DNA from: an uncultured Lachnoclostridium sp.
GTDB taxonomy: Bacteria; Bacillota; Clostridia; Lachnospirales; Lachnospiraceae
DNA length: 64,000 bases
Direction: 5' to 3'
Assembly: GCA_944381625.1 (NCBI GenBank)
Contig: CALWLW010000005.1
Span: 92,539 to 156,538, forward strand
Both the position numbers and the translations under genes were made by a program. The first letter of the stretch is position 1. Every line of letters starts with the position of its first letter. A model generated the notes under the pieces. The model did not search any database and was not told where the DNA came from. It was given only the letters and a program-made list of their open reading frames with translations. Below, piece by piece: positions 24,725-33,545 of the stretch.

Positions 24725-26206
24725 ATGAATATGGAATTATTCCGGAAAATGTCTTTTGCAGATTCGACTGGCGATGCGATTCCTTTTTATCATGATGGGA
24801 AATATCATATCTTTTCCCTGACTTCCCCTCCGGGGACAACGGTTTATCCGGCCAGACTGCGTACCAGCTGGAGCCATTGTGTGTCTGACGATCTGGTACA
24901 CTGGACAGAACTTCCCACGGCGCTTTATCCGGGGGAAGGAGAAGAACCGGATGCATCCGGCGTGTGGACGGGATCGGTGATCTATGGGGAAGGAAAATAC
25001 CACGCGTTCTATACGGGATATTGTTTGAGCGCGGAGTTTCAGCAGACGATCTGCCACGCGACCAGTGAGGATGGCATTGTCTGGACCAAAGATCCTGCGA
25101 ATCCGGTCATTACGCCCCTGACGGAGCTTTATGAAAAGCTGGATTGGAGAGATCCGTACATATTTTATAATGAAGAAGACAGGTGCTACTGGCTGTTGCT
25201 GTCCGCCAGGGAACTGGATATGCCGGTGACCCGGCGGGGATGCGTGGTGTTGTACAGATCCAAAGACCTGGCTGCATGGGAGCATTATGGCCCTATCTAT
25301 GCCGCGGGACATACGAACTGTCCGGAATGCCCGGAAATGTATAAAATAGGTGAAAACTGGTATTTGTCTTATTCCAGGTTCTCGGAATTCGGAAACACCA
25401 TATACCGCATTTCCCGTTCTCCGTTCGGCCCCTGGCGGAAACCGAAAAAGGACGGTATCGGGGGACGGCGCTTCTATGCGGCAAAATCCATGCAGGATGA
25501 CGCGGGACGCAGATTCTATTTTGCCTGGATTCATGACCGGGCGGAAAACAGCGACAGGGGAGAATGGTACTGGGGAGGAAAATTCTGTATTCCTCATGAA
25601 GTGACGGTGGACGCCGACGGGGAACTGGACGTAAAGATGCCGGAAGAATATGTATCCGCTTTTCATGAACCGGTACCGTGGGAATATGTGCCGGTGATGG
25701 GTAATGTGAAACGGTATGGGGAAGATGCGTTTGAAATGGATTCCATTGGCGCCTGCAGTTATGGCTTCCTGGATCATAAGGAGGACAGCTTTTTCTTCCA
25801 GTGCACAATCATGCCCAGGGAGGTATATGACCATTTTGGCATTCTGCTGAAATCCGACCGGGAGGCCAGCGGCTGCCTTCTTCTGGAATTTGACGTCTCC
25901 ATGCAGAGAGTTTCTCTTCTGAGCCTTCCCATGGCGGCAGATCCCTTCTGGGTACAGTCCTGCCAGGCGGTGCCGCCGGCCACGGACCCGGGACCGGAAG
26001 GCGTCAGAGTAGCGGAGAAGACATTTGCCATTGAACAGGGAAAAACCATCGATATTAAGATCCTGGTGGAGAAGGATATGGTTGAGGTGTTCGCGGGAGA
26101 GCAGGCAGCCTTCACCTACCATATCTATAAAAAGCCGGAGTATGAGGTGGGACTTCTGGCCCAGGATGCGCGCGTGGAATTCTACAATATCCGGATTACA
26201 AAATAA
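24725..26206 (+). CDS. GH32-like glycoside hydrolase (cytoplasmic)
   Basis: A 493-residue five-bladed beta-propeller hydrolase of the GH32/GH43 group, without signal peptide, so it acts on imported sugar. The canonical GH32 NDPNG nucleophile motif is altered to GDAIPFYHDG (candidate nucleophile Asp17). The transition-state Asp of WRDPYIF and the acid/base Glu of CPECPEMY are kept. A C-terminal beta-sandwich (about 340-493) ends in VEVFAGEQAAF, the usual GH32 ending. Paired with the upstream importer it probably cleaves a fructoside or related disaccharide (inference). SD GAGAGG precedes ATG 24725. Confidence 0.82.
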   Translation: MNMELFRKMSFADSTGDAIPFYHDGKYHIFSLTSPPGTTVYPARLRTSWSHCVSDDLVHWTELPTALYPGEGEEPDASGVWTGSVIYGEGKYHAFYTGYCLSAEFQQTICHATSEDGIVWTKDPANPVITPLTELYEKLDWRDPYIFYNEEDRCYWLLLSARELDMPVTRRGCVVLYRSKDLAAWEHYGPIYAAGHTNCPECPEMYKIGENWYLSYSRFSEFGNTIYRISRSPFGPWRKPKKDGIGGRRFYAAKSMQDDAGRRFYFAWIHDRAENSDRGEWYWGGKFCIPHEVTVDADGELDVKMPEEYVSAFHEPVPWEYVPVMGNVKRYGEDAFEMDSIGACSYGFLDHKEDSFFFQCTIMPREVYDHFGILLKSDREASGCLLLEFDVSMQRVSLLSLPMAADPFWVQSCQAVPPATDPGPEGVRVAEKTFAIEQGKTIDIKILVEKDMVEVFAGEQAAFTYHIYKKPEYEVGLLAQDARVEFYNIRITK

Positions 26207-26213
26207 AAAAACC

Positions 26214-26242
26214 TTTTCAATTCCTTCCTCTTATGCTATAGT
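26214..26242 (+). promoter_or_regulatory. Promoter of scfA
   Basis: Extended -10 TGCTATAGT (26234-26242) with a weak -35 TTTTCA (26214-26219) 17 bases upstream. It is followed by SD GGAGGA (26275-26280) and ATG 26288. Confidence 0.6.
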
Positions 26243-26287
26243 TATAAATAATCTTGTGATTCAGAATTATTATAGGAGGATAAGCAG

Positions 26288-26431
26288 ATGAAACACATCA
26301 AGACTTTAAATACGCAGACCCTGCAGAACACCATGAAGAAAGGCGGCTGCGGCGAGTGCCAGACTTCCTGCCAGTCTGCATGCAAGACTTCCTGCACAGT
26401 AGGAAATCAGAGCTGCGAAAACAATAAATAA
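26288..26431 (+). CDS. scfA: SCIFF six-cysteine peptide precursor
   Basis: A 47-residue ribosomally made peptide: leader MKHIKTLNTQTLQNTMKKGG, then six Cys spaced as C-x2-C-x3-C-x3-C-x3-C-x6-C (CGEC, TSC, SAC, TSC, QSC). This is the SCIFF (six cysteines in forty-five) family, nearly universal in Clostridia. The partner radical SAM enzyme installs a Cys-to-Thr thioether; here the target would be a Thr in KTSCT. The biological role is not known. The partner gene lies 303 bases downstream past a terminator and repeats. Too short for many gene finders. Confidence 0.95.
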   Translation: MKHIKTLNTQTLQNTMKKGGCGECQTSCQSACKTSCTVGNQSCENNK

Positions 26432-26451
26432 GATAAGTTGAGCTTGACAGG

Positions 26452-26480
26452 AAAGCAGCGGCGACGTCGCTGCTTTTTTC
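26452..26480 (+). terminator. Terminator after scfA
   Basis: AAAGCAGCG (26452-26460) and CGCTGCTTTTTT (26468-26479) form an 8-bp stem with a T run. It separates scfA from scfB. Confidence 0.85.
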
Positions 26481-26484
26481 TGTA

Positions 26485-26705
26485 GGGAAGTTCCTCGAAC
26501 TTCCCTACAGAAAAAGCCCTCCGGGCAGGATCGCGCTGCGGCGGAGAGGAAAGATGCCGCAAAAGCGGCTCGCCGCAGGCGTAGAATCCTGCGGGGCAGG
26601 ATTCTATTTAAACGGGGAAGTTCCTTGAACTTCCCTACAGAAAAAGCCCTCCGGGCAGGATCGCACTGCGGCGGAGAGGAAAGGTGCCGCAAAAGCGGCC
26701 CGCCG
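26485..26705 (+). repeat. Duplicated 91-bp hairpin repeat between scfA and scfB
   Basis: Copy A 26485-26575 and copy B 26615-26705 match at 87 of 91 bases. Each holds a GGGAAGTTC/GAACTTCCC hairpin, GCCCTCCGGGC and GCCGCAAAAGCGGC. Between the copies lies another perfect stem (AGAATCCTGC 26584-26593, GCAGGATTCT 26597-26606). No ORF is conserved across both copies. It fills the scfA-scfB gap. Confidence 0.85.
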
Positions 26706-26734
26706 GAAAAACTATGGGAGAGAGGAAAAAGGAT

Positions 26735-28144
26735 ATGGTACACCAGTATAAAAACAACGGATATAATATTCTGCTGGATGTGAACAGCGGATCGGTCCAT
26801 GTGGTAGACGAACTGGTTTATGATATGGTTCCTTATTATAAGGAAAAAGGACTGGAGGAGACGGTCCGTATTTTGAAGGATAAATACCCGGAAAAGGAGA
26901 TCCGGGAGGCAGCCGAAGACCTGGAGGAGCTGATTCGGGAGGGAAAGCTGTACACAGAAGACATTTATGAGAATTATATCCAGGAGATCGTGGACGCGAA
27001 AAAACCTGTGGTCAAGGCCCTCTGCCTGCACATTGCCCACGACTGCAACCTGGCCTGCCGGTACTGTTTTGCAGAGGAAGGAGAATACCACGGCAGGCGC
27101 GCGCTCATGAGCTTTGAAGTGGGGAAAAAGGCGCTGGACTTCCTGATTGCCAATTCCGGGAACCGCAGGAACCTGGAGGTGGATTTTTTCGGCGGCGAAC
27201 CGCTGATGAACTGGCAGGTGGTGAAGGATCTGGTGGCGTACGGCAGGGAGCAGGAGAAGATCCACAACAAGAATTTCCGTTTTACCCTGACCACCAATGG
27301 CGTGCTGCTGAACGACGAGGTACAGGAATTTGTGAACCGGGAGATGGCCAACGTGGTGCTGAGTATCGACGGCCGAAAGGAGGTCCACGACTATATGCGT
27401 CCGTTCCGGGGCGGAAAAGGCAGCTACGACCTGGTGCTGCCCAAATTCCAGAAGCTGGCTAAGAGCCGGGGACAGGAGAAATACTACGTCCGCGGTACGT
27501 TTACCAGGCACAATAAGGATTTCTCCAAAGACGTCCTGCATCTGGCGGATCTGGGCTTCAAGCAGATCTCCGTGGAGCCGGTGGTGGGCTCTGAGGAGGA
27601 AGAGTATGCGCTGCGTCAGGAGGATCTGCCCCAGGTGATGGAGGAATACGACCGCCTGGCCGCGGAGATGGTGAAGCGCCATGGCACGGATCAGGACTTC
27701 AATTTCTTCCATTTCATGCTGGATCTGACCGGTGGCCCCTGCGTGGCCAAACGGCTGTCCGGCTGTGGTTCCGGGACGGAATACCTGGCGGTGACGCCCT
27801 GGGGCGACCTGTATCCCTGCCATCAGTTTGTGGGAGACGAAAAATACCTGATGGGAAATGTGGACGAGGGGATTAAACGGCCGGATATCCGGGAAGAATT
27901 TAAGAACTGCAATGTATATTCTAAGGAAAAATGCAGAAACTGCTTTGCAAAATTCTACTGCAGCGGCGGCTGCGCGGCCAACGCGTGGAAATTCCATGGT
28001 TCTATCCACGAAGCCTACGATATCAGCTGCGAGCTGGAGCGGAAGCGGGTGGAATGTGCGATTATGATAAAAGCGGCGGAAGCAGAGGCGGCCGCGGAAG
28101 CAGGAACCGGTGCGGACGAAGGCTCCGGTACGGACAGAAGATGA
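26735..28144 (+). CDS. scfB: SCIFF radical SAM maturase
   Basis: A 469-residue radical SAM/SPASM enzyme that forms the thioether in the SCIFF peptide. The N-terminal peptide-recognition region (about 1-90) begins MVHQYKNNGYNILLDVNSG, a family hallmark. The radical SAM cluster is Cys104, Cys108, Cys111 (CNLACRYC). The C-terminal SPASM domain carries auxiliary-cluster cysteines (CGSGTEYLAVTPWGDLYPC, then CRNCFAKFYCSGGCAAN). I chose ATG 26735 with GAGAGG nine bases upstream; an in-frame ATG lies at 26714. The tail is Ala/Glu-rich. recJ follows after 13 bases. Confidence 0.95.
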   Translation: MVHQYKNNGYNILLDVNSGSVHVVDELVYDMVPYYKEKGLEETVRILKDKYPEKEIREAAEDLEELIREGKLYTEDIYENYIQEIVDAKKPVVKALCLHIAHDCNLACRYCFAEEGEYHGRRALMSFEVGKKALDFLIANSGNRRNLEVDFFGGEPLMNWQVVKDLVAYGREQEKIHNKNFRFTLTTNGVLLNDEVQEFVNREMANVVLSIDGRKEVHDYMRPFRGGKGSYDLVLPKFQKLAKSRGQEKYYVRGTFTRHNKDFSKDVLHLADLGFKQISVEPVVGSEEEEYALRQEDLPQVMEEYDRLAAEMVKRHGTDQDFNFFHFMLDLTGGPCVAKRLSGCGSGTEYLAVTPWGDLYPCHQFVGDEKYLMGNVDEGIKRPDIREEFKNCNVYSKEKCRNCFAKFYCSGGCAANAWKFHGSIHEAYDISCELERKRVECAIMIKAAEAEAAAEAGTGADEGSGTDRR

Positions 28145-28157
28145 AGGGACAGGACGC

Positions 28158-29849
28158 ATGGCAAAATGGGTAGAGATCAGAAAAGGTGCTGACTTTCAGA
28201 AGATCGGGCAGCAGTTTCATATCAGCCCCTTTACTGCGCGCCTGATCCGCAACCGGGAGATCCGGGGAGATGAGGAGATCCGGAAATACCTCTACGGCAC
28301 GGAAAAGGACCTGTATCCGGCCTGTCTGATGAAGGGCATGGTTGAAACGGTGGAGATCCTGTCCCAAAAGATCCGGGAAGGGGAGCGGATCCGCATCATC
28401 GGAGATTATGATATTGACGGAGTCTGCGCTTCCTATATCCTGCTGAAAGGACTTTCCGCTCTGGGAGCGGCGGTGGATACGGATATTCCCGACCGGATCA
28501 AGGACGGATACGGGCTGAACCGGGAGCTGGTGGACCGGGCTCTCCTGGCCGGGATCGACACAATCCTGACCTGCGATAACGGGATCGCTGCAATCGCGGA
28601 GATCGCCTACGCGAAGGAAAAAGGCATGACCGTGCTGGTGACGGATCATCATGAGATCCAGCAGGAGCTCCCGCCTGCCGACGCGGTGGTGGACCCCAGG
28701 CAGGAAGACTGTCCGTACCCGTTCAAAAAACTGTGCGGAGCGGCGGTGGCCTGGAAGCTGGTGGGAGAGCTTTGGCGGGCCTTTGATTTCCGGGAGGAAG
28801 CCCTGTACCGGGAATTGATGATGTTCGCGGCTTTTGCCACGGTGGGCGATGTGATGGATCTGGAGGATGAGAACCGGATTCTGGTGCGGGAGGGGCTGAA
28901 ACTGCTGCGGACCACGGAGCATCCGGGGATGTCGGCGCTGATTGAGGTGAACGAACTGCCCAGAGAAAGGCTGTCCGCGTTCCACATCGGGTTTGTGCTG
29001 GGGCCCTGCATCAACGCCAGCGGACGGCTGGATACGGCGAAACGGGCGCTGGAACTTCTGGATACGGAGGATTACAGCCTGGCGCTTCAAAGAGCCGGAG
29101 CATTAAAGGCGCTGAACGACGAGCGGAAGGCCATGACGGAGCAGGGAGTGAAAGAGGGACTTTCACAGATTGAGGACGGCCCGTTAAAAGACGACCGTGT
29201 GCTGGTGGTGTATCTGCCGGACTGCCATGAAAGCCTGGCGGGCATCATCGCGGGACGCATCCGCGAACGGTATTACCGGCCCGTTTTCGTTCTGACCAGG
29301 AGCGAAGAAGGGGTGAAAGGCTCCGGCCGTTCCATCGAGGCTTATTCCATGTTTGAGGAGATGAGCCGGTGCAGGGAGCTGTTTGTGAAATACGGCGGCC
29401 ACCCCATGGCGGCCGGACTGTCGCTTCAGGAAAAGGATGTGGAAGAGTTCCGCAGGAGAATGAATGAGAACTGTACGCTGACATCGGAGGATCTGACAGA
29501 GGTGGAGCGCATCGATATGGTGCTTCCGTTCCGCTGGGTGACGGAGTCGCTGATCGAAGAGCTGGAACTTCTGGAGCCTTTTGGAAAGGGCAACACACGC
29601 CCGGTCTTTGCGGTCCGGAACGTGCGGGTGCTGGAAAGCCGGGTGCTGGGAAAAAATCAGAATATGCTGAGGGTTAAGCTGATGGATGAAGAGGGGACGG
29701 TCATGGAAGGGCTGTACTTCCGGGAAGAGATGCAGCAGGTACTTTCAGATCTGCAGGGAAAGGACCGGTTCCATTTCCTGTATTATCCGGAAATCAATGA
29801 ATACCGGGGGAGAAGGCAGCTCCAGGCGCGTATCCTGGATTATTGCTAA
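28158..29849 (+). CDS. recJ: Single-stranded-DNA-specific exonuclease RecJ
   Basis: A 563-residue DHH-superfamily 5'-3' exonuclease for recombination and mismatch repair. The DHH domain has IIGDYDIDGVCASYIL, TCDNGI and VTDHHE metal-binding motifs. The DHHA1 domain has GSGRSIEAYSMFEEM and KYGGHPMAAGLSL. A C-terminal OB-like domain follows. Length is typical. I chose ATG 28158 behind AAGGGA. It is closely linked to scfB upstream and apt/relA downstream, a conserved order in Lachnospiraceae. Confidence 0.95.
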   Translation: MAKWVEIRKGADFQKIGQQFHISPFTARLIRNREIRGDEEIRKYLYGTEKDLYPACLMKGMVETVEILSQKIREGERIRIIGDYDIDGVCASYILLKGLSALGAAVDTDIPDRIKDGYGLNRELVDRALLAGIDTILTCDNGIAAIAEIAYAKEKGMTVLVTDHHEIQQELPPADAVVDPRQEDCPYPFKKLCGAAVAWKLVGELWRAFDFREEALYRELMMFAAFATVGDVMDLEDENRILVREGLKLLRTTEHPGMSALIEVNELPRERLSAFHIGFVLGPCINASGRLDTAKRALELLDTEDYSLALQRAGALKALNDERKAMTEQGVKEGLSQIEDGPLKDDRVLVVYLPDCHESLAGIIAGRIRERYYRPVFVLTRSEEGVKGSGRSIEAYSMFEEMSRCRELFVKYGGHPMAAGLSLQEKDVEEFRRRMNENCTLTSEDLTEVERIDMVLPFRWVTESLIEELELLEPFGKGNTRPVFAVRNVRVLESRVLGKNQNMLRVKLMDEEGTVMEGLYFREEMQQVLSDLQGKDRFHFLYYPEINEYRGRRQLQARILDYC

Positions 29850-29854
29850 AGCAT

Positions 29855-29883
29855 TTGCCTAAGCCCCTGTTTTGTGCTATATT
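29855..29883 (+). promoter_or_regulatory. Promoter of apt-relA
   Basis: TTGCCT (29855-29860), 17-base spacer, TATATT (29878-29883) with an extended TG two bases before it. Gives apt and relA expression independent of recJ. Confidence 0.6.
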
Positions 29884-29938
29884 AAAATCAGTGTGGGCAT
29901 AAAAAGGCCTAAAAGTGCGGAAAAGGAGAGAAATACGG

Positions 29939-30463
29939 ATGAAGAAACTGGAAGATTATGTAATAAGCATTCCGGATTTTCCGGAAGAGGGAGTGATATT
30001 CCGCGATGTGACTTCGGTTCTGCAGGATGCGGACGGACTGCATCTGGCGATCGAAGAGATCCAGAATCTGCTGAAAGATGTGGAATTTGACGTGGTGGGA
30101 GGAACGGAGTCCAGGGGCTTCATCTTTGGGATGCCCATCGCCTATAACCTGCATAAATCTTTTGTGCCGGTGCGCAAGGCGGGAAAGCTTCCCCGTGAGA
30201 CGGTCTCCATGGAATACGAGCTGGAGTACGGAACCGGCACGGTGGAGATCCATAAAGACGCCATCCAGCCGGGCCAGAAGGTGGTTCTCATCGACGACCT
30301 GATCGCCACGGGTGGAACAATGGAAGCGGCCGCGAAGCTGGTGGAAGAGCTGGGCGGCGAAGTGGTGCGCATCGTCTTCCTGATGGAGCTGGCAGGGCTT
30401 AAGGGACGGGAGAAGCTGAAAGGTTACGATGTGAGAAGCGTAATCTGCTATGACGGAAAATAA
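29939..30463 (+). CDS. apt: Adenine phosphoribosyltransferase
   Basis: A 174-residue purine-salvage enzyme converting adenine and PRPP to AMP. The PRPP loop VVLIDDLIATGGTM and the N-terminal IPDFPEEGVIFRDVT are diagnostic; ESRGFIFG is the conserved flexible-loop region. I chose ATG 29939 with AAGGAG 10 bases upstream. It directly precedes relA, as in many Firmicutes, linking purine salvage to the alarmone pathway. Confidence 0.97.
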   Translation: MKKLEDYVISIPDFPEEGVIFRDVTSVLQDADGLHLAIEEIQNLLKDVEFDVVGGTESRGFIFGMPIAYNLHKSFVPVRKAGKLPRETVSMEYELEYGTGTVEIHKDAIQPGQKVVLIDDLIATGGTMEAAAKLVEELGGEVVRIVFLMELAGLKGREKLKGYDVRSVICYDGK

Positions 30464-30494
30464 ATTAGTTTCAGATATAGAGCGGTGATCATTT

Positions 30495-32795
30495 ATGACG
30501 ACGGAAGCGCGTGCAAAAGAAGTGGCAAAGGACGACAGAAGCGTCCGGAAGATGGAGGATTTCACAAGCCCCGACGAGCTCTACCAGGAGCTGATCCGGA
30601 GCGTGCTGAAGTACCATCCTTCTGCAGATATTTCCATGATAGAAAAGGCGTACCAGGTGGCCAGCAAGGCCCACGAGGGACAGGTGCGCAAATCGGGTGA
30701 ACCTTATATCATTCACCCTATTTGTGTTGCGATCATCCTGGCGGATCTGGAGTTGGATAAGGAAAGTATTGCGGCCGGGCTTCTGCACGACGTGGTGGAA
30801 GATACGCCCATGACCACGGAGGATCTGGCGAAGCTGTTCGGCGACGAGGTGGCCCTTCTGGTGGACGGGGTCACCAAACTGGGACAGCTCAATTATTCGG
30901 CAGACAAGGTGGATGAGCAGGCGGAGAACTTGAGGAAAATGTTCCTGGCCATGGCCAAGGATATCCGCGTGATCCTGATCAAGCTGGCGGACCGGCTGCA
31001 CAACATGCGCACGCTGAAATATATGAAGCCGGAGAAACAGAAAGAAAAAGCCAGGGAGACCATGGACATCTATGCGCCCATCGCCCAGCGTCTGGGTATC
31101 TCCAAGGTGAAGATCGAGCTGGACGACCTGGCGCTGAAATATCTGGAGCCGGAGGTCTACTATGATCTGGTGGCACAGATCTCCGATAAGAAAAGCGTGC
31201 GGGAAAAGTTTGTCCGCTCCATTGTGGCGGAGGTCAAACAGCACATGGACAACGCCAATATTGAGGCGGACGTACAGGGGCGCGTGAAGCATTTTTTCAG
31301 TATTTATAAAAAGATGGTGAACCAGGATAAGACGCTGGATCAGATCTACGACCTGTTCGCGGTGCGTATCCTAGTGGACTCGGTGAAGGACTGCTATGCA
31401 GCGCTGGGCGTGATCCACGAGATGTATAAGCCCATTCCGGGACGGTTCAAGGATTATATCGCCATGCCCAAGCCCAATATGTACCAGTCCCTGCATACCA
31501 CAGTGATCGGACCCAAGGGGCAGCCCTTCGAGATCCAGATCCGTACCTATGAGATGCACCGGACCGCGGAGTACGGTATCGCGGCCCACTGGAAATACAA
31601 AGAGAGCGGCGGCAGCACCCAGCAGAATGTGGAAGGCAAGAACAGCGCCGAGGCGAAGCTGACCTGGCTGCGCCAGATTCTGGAGTGGCAGAGGGACGAG
31701 ACGGATAACCGGGAGTTCATGAGCCTGTTAAAGAGTGATCTGGACCTGTTCTCGGAGAGCGTCTACTGCTTCACGCCGGGGGGCGACGTGAAGACGCTGC
31801 CCAACGGTTCCAATCCCATCGATTTTGCTTACAGCATCCACAGCGCGGTGGGCAACAAGATGATCGGGGCCAGGGTCAACGGCAAGCTGGTGCCCATCGA
31901 TTATGTGATCAAGAACGGGGACCGCATCGAGATCATCACGTCCCAGAACTCCAAGGGACCCAGCCGGGACTGGCTGAACATGGTCAAGAGCACCCAGGCC
32001 AAGAATAAGATCAATCAATGGTTCAAGACGGAATTTAAAGAAGACAATATTATAAAGGGCAAGGATATGATCGCCCAGTACTGCAAGATGAAGGGCATCG
32101 TGCTGGCGCAGATCATGAAGCCGGAATACCAGGAGAGCGTCCTGCGCAAATACGGGTTCCGGGACTGGGAGTCCGTCCTTGCGGCAGTGGGGCACGGCGG
32201 CCTGAAAGAAGGCCAGGTGGTCAACAAGATGGTGGAGGAGTCCGAGAAGGCGAAGAAGAAAAACGTCACGGACGCCAAGATCATGGAGAACACGGGCGAA
32301 GCCAGAGAGCAGAAGATCCGGATCGCAAAAGCCGGAAAAGGGATCGTGGTCAAAGGGATCGACGACGTGGCGGTGCGTTTTTCCAAGTGCTGCAATCCAG
32401 TGCCCGGAGACGAGATCGTGGGCTTTGTCACCCGTGGGCGCGGCGTGACGATCCACCGGACCGACTGCGTGAATATGCTGCATCTGGCGGAGTCCGAGCG
32501 GGAGCGCCTGATCGAGGCGGAATGGCAGGGAGGCGTGCAGACACCCATCGGAGAGAAATATTCCACGGAGATCAAGATCTACGGGAATAACCGGATGGGG
32601 CTTCTGGTGGATATCTCCAGGACATTGACAGAGCGGGGCATCGATGTGACGGCCATGAACGTGCGTACCAGCAAGCAGGGTACGGCGACGATCACCATGA
32701 GCTTTGATATCTCCAGCGTGGAGGAACTGAACAAGATCATCGAACGTCTCCGTCAGGTGGAGAGCGTGCTGGATATCCAGCGTTCGGCAAGTTAG
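30495..32795 (+). CDS. relA: Bifunctional (p)ppGpp synthetase/hydrolase RelA/SpoT (Rel)
   Basis: A 766-residue long RSH protein. The order is HD hydrolase (about 60-200, LLHDVVEDTPMT with the HD pair), synthetase (about 250-370, GRFKDYIAMPKPNMYQSLHT), TGS (about 410-470, YCFTPGGDVKTLPNG), a helical and zinc-finger-like segment (FSKCCNPVPGDEIVGFVTRG) and a C-terminal ACT domain (IKIYGNNRMGLLVDISRTL). The hydrolase motif is intact, so it should be bifunctional. Controls the stringent response in the cytoplasm. Start ATG 30495, GGTGAT upstream. Confidence 0.97.
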   Translation: MTTEARAKEVAKDDRSVRKMEDFTSPDELYQELIRSVLKYHPSADISMIEKAYQVASKAHEGQVRKSGEPYIIHPICVAIILADLELDKESIAAGLLHDVVEDTPMTTEDLAKLFGDEVALLVDGVTKLGQLNYSADKVDEQAENLRKMFLAMAKDIRVILIKLADRLHNMRTLKYMKPEKQKEKARETMDIYAPIAQRLGISKVKIELDDLALKYLEPEVYYDLVAQISDKKSVREKFVRSIVAEVKQHMDNANIEADVQGRVKHFFSIYKKMVNQDKTLDQIYDLFAVRILVDSVKDCYAALGVIHEMYKPIPGRFKDYIAMPKPNMYQSLHTTVIGPKGQPFEIQIRTYEMHRTAEYGIAAHWKYKESGGSTQQNVEGKNSAEAKLTWLRQILEWQRDETDNREFMSLLKSDLDLFSESVYCFTPGGDVKTLPNGSNPIDFAYSIHSAVGNKMIGARVNGKLVPIDYVIKNGDRIEIITSQNSKGPSRDWLNMVKSTQAKNKINQWFKTEFKEDNIIKGKDMIAQYCKMKGIVLAQIMKPEYQESVLRKYGFRDWESVLAAVGHGGLKEGQVVNKMVEESEKAKKKNVTDAKIMENTGEAREQKIRIAKAGKGIVVKGIDDVAVRFSKCCNPVPGDEIVGFVTRGRGVTIHRTDCVNMLHLAESERERLIEAEWQGGVQTPIGEKYSTEIKIYGNNRMGLLVDISRTLTERGIDVTAMNVRTSKQGTATITMSFDISSVEELNKIIERLRQVESVLDIQRSAS

Positions 32796-32805
32796 GAGGA
32801 AAAGC

Positions 32806-33441
32806 ATGGGGAATATCAGTGTGTCTTCCCTGGCCGTGGGAGAATTGGCGGCCAACTGCTGGTTTTTGACAAATGAAGATACGAAGGAGGCGCTGGTCAT
32901 TGATCCGGGAGACGAAGCGGACCGGATTCAGGCGTATCTGGAGAAAAAGGGATGGACGGTTCCGGCCATCCTGCTGACCCACGGCCATCTGGATCATATG
33001 GGAGCGGCGGATGCGTTAAAGGAGCGGATCGGAGCGCCCATTCTGGCGATGAAAGCGGAAGAGCCGCTTCTGTCGGACGGGAAAAAGAATCTGTCGGCTT
33101 TCATTATCCACAGGGCGGTGACGGTAAAAGCAGACCGTCTGCTGGAGGACGGAGAGGAACTGGAACTGGCCGGCATCCGTCTGAAAGTGTATCTGACACC
33201 GGGACATACGCCGGGAGGAGGTTCCTTTTACTGTGAAGAGGCAGGCTGTGTGTTCACGGGAGACACTCTGTTCTGCGGTTCCGTGGGACGGAGCGATTTT
33301 CCGGGAGGCAGTATGAAGGCGCTGGTGCAGTCCATAAAGGAAAAGCTGTTCTCCCTGCCTGACGATACCAGAGTCTGTCCCGGCCATGGCCAGGAGACCA
33401 CGGTGCAGTATGAAAAGAAATATAATCCGTTTGTGAGATAG
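32806..33441 (+). CDS. MBL-fold metallo-hydrolase (glyoxalase II-like)
   Basis: A 211-residue metallo-beta-lactamase-fold hydrolase. The metal motif is THGHLDHMGAA, with further ligands in TPGHTPGG, FTGDTLFCGSVGRSDF and CPGHGQET. The family hydrolyses thioesters such as S-lactoylglutathione, but Clostridia often lack glutathione, so the substrate is open. It follows relA by 10 bases with SD AGGAGG and precedes hemZ, a conserved neighbourhood in this group. Confidence 0.9.
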   Translation: MGNISVSSLAVGELAANCWFLTNEDTKEALVIDPGDEADRIQAYLEKKGWTVPAILLTHGHLDHMGAADALKERIGAPILAMKAEEPLLSDGKKNLSAFIIHRAVTVKADRLLEDGEELELAGIRLKVYLTPGHTPGGGSFYCEEAGCVFTGDTLFCGSVGRSDFPGGSMKALVQSIKEKLFSLPDDTRVCPGHGQETTVQYEKKYNPFVR

Positions 33442-33545
33442 GGACGGCGGCGCGCGGCATGAGGAGGTCAGCATGCCGCGCCTTGTTTGTCCCGCAGGAA
33501 AAGCGTCCGGCATCCGGCGCACGGATAAGGATGGAAAGGTGACAT

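Noticed and set aside
26485..26705. Repeats considered as a CRISPR array
   Set aside because: Only two 91-bp copies, internally palindromic, with one 39-bp gap and no cas genes; not CRISPR.
26306..28159. 617-codon minus-strand frame
   Set aside because: Antisense shadow of scfB, crosses the repeats and the scfA gene; no credible start or motifs.
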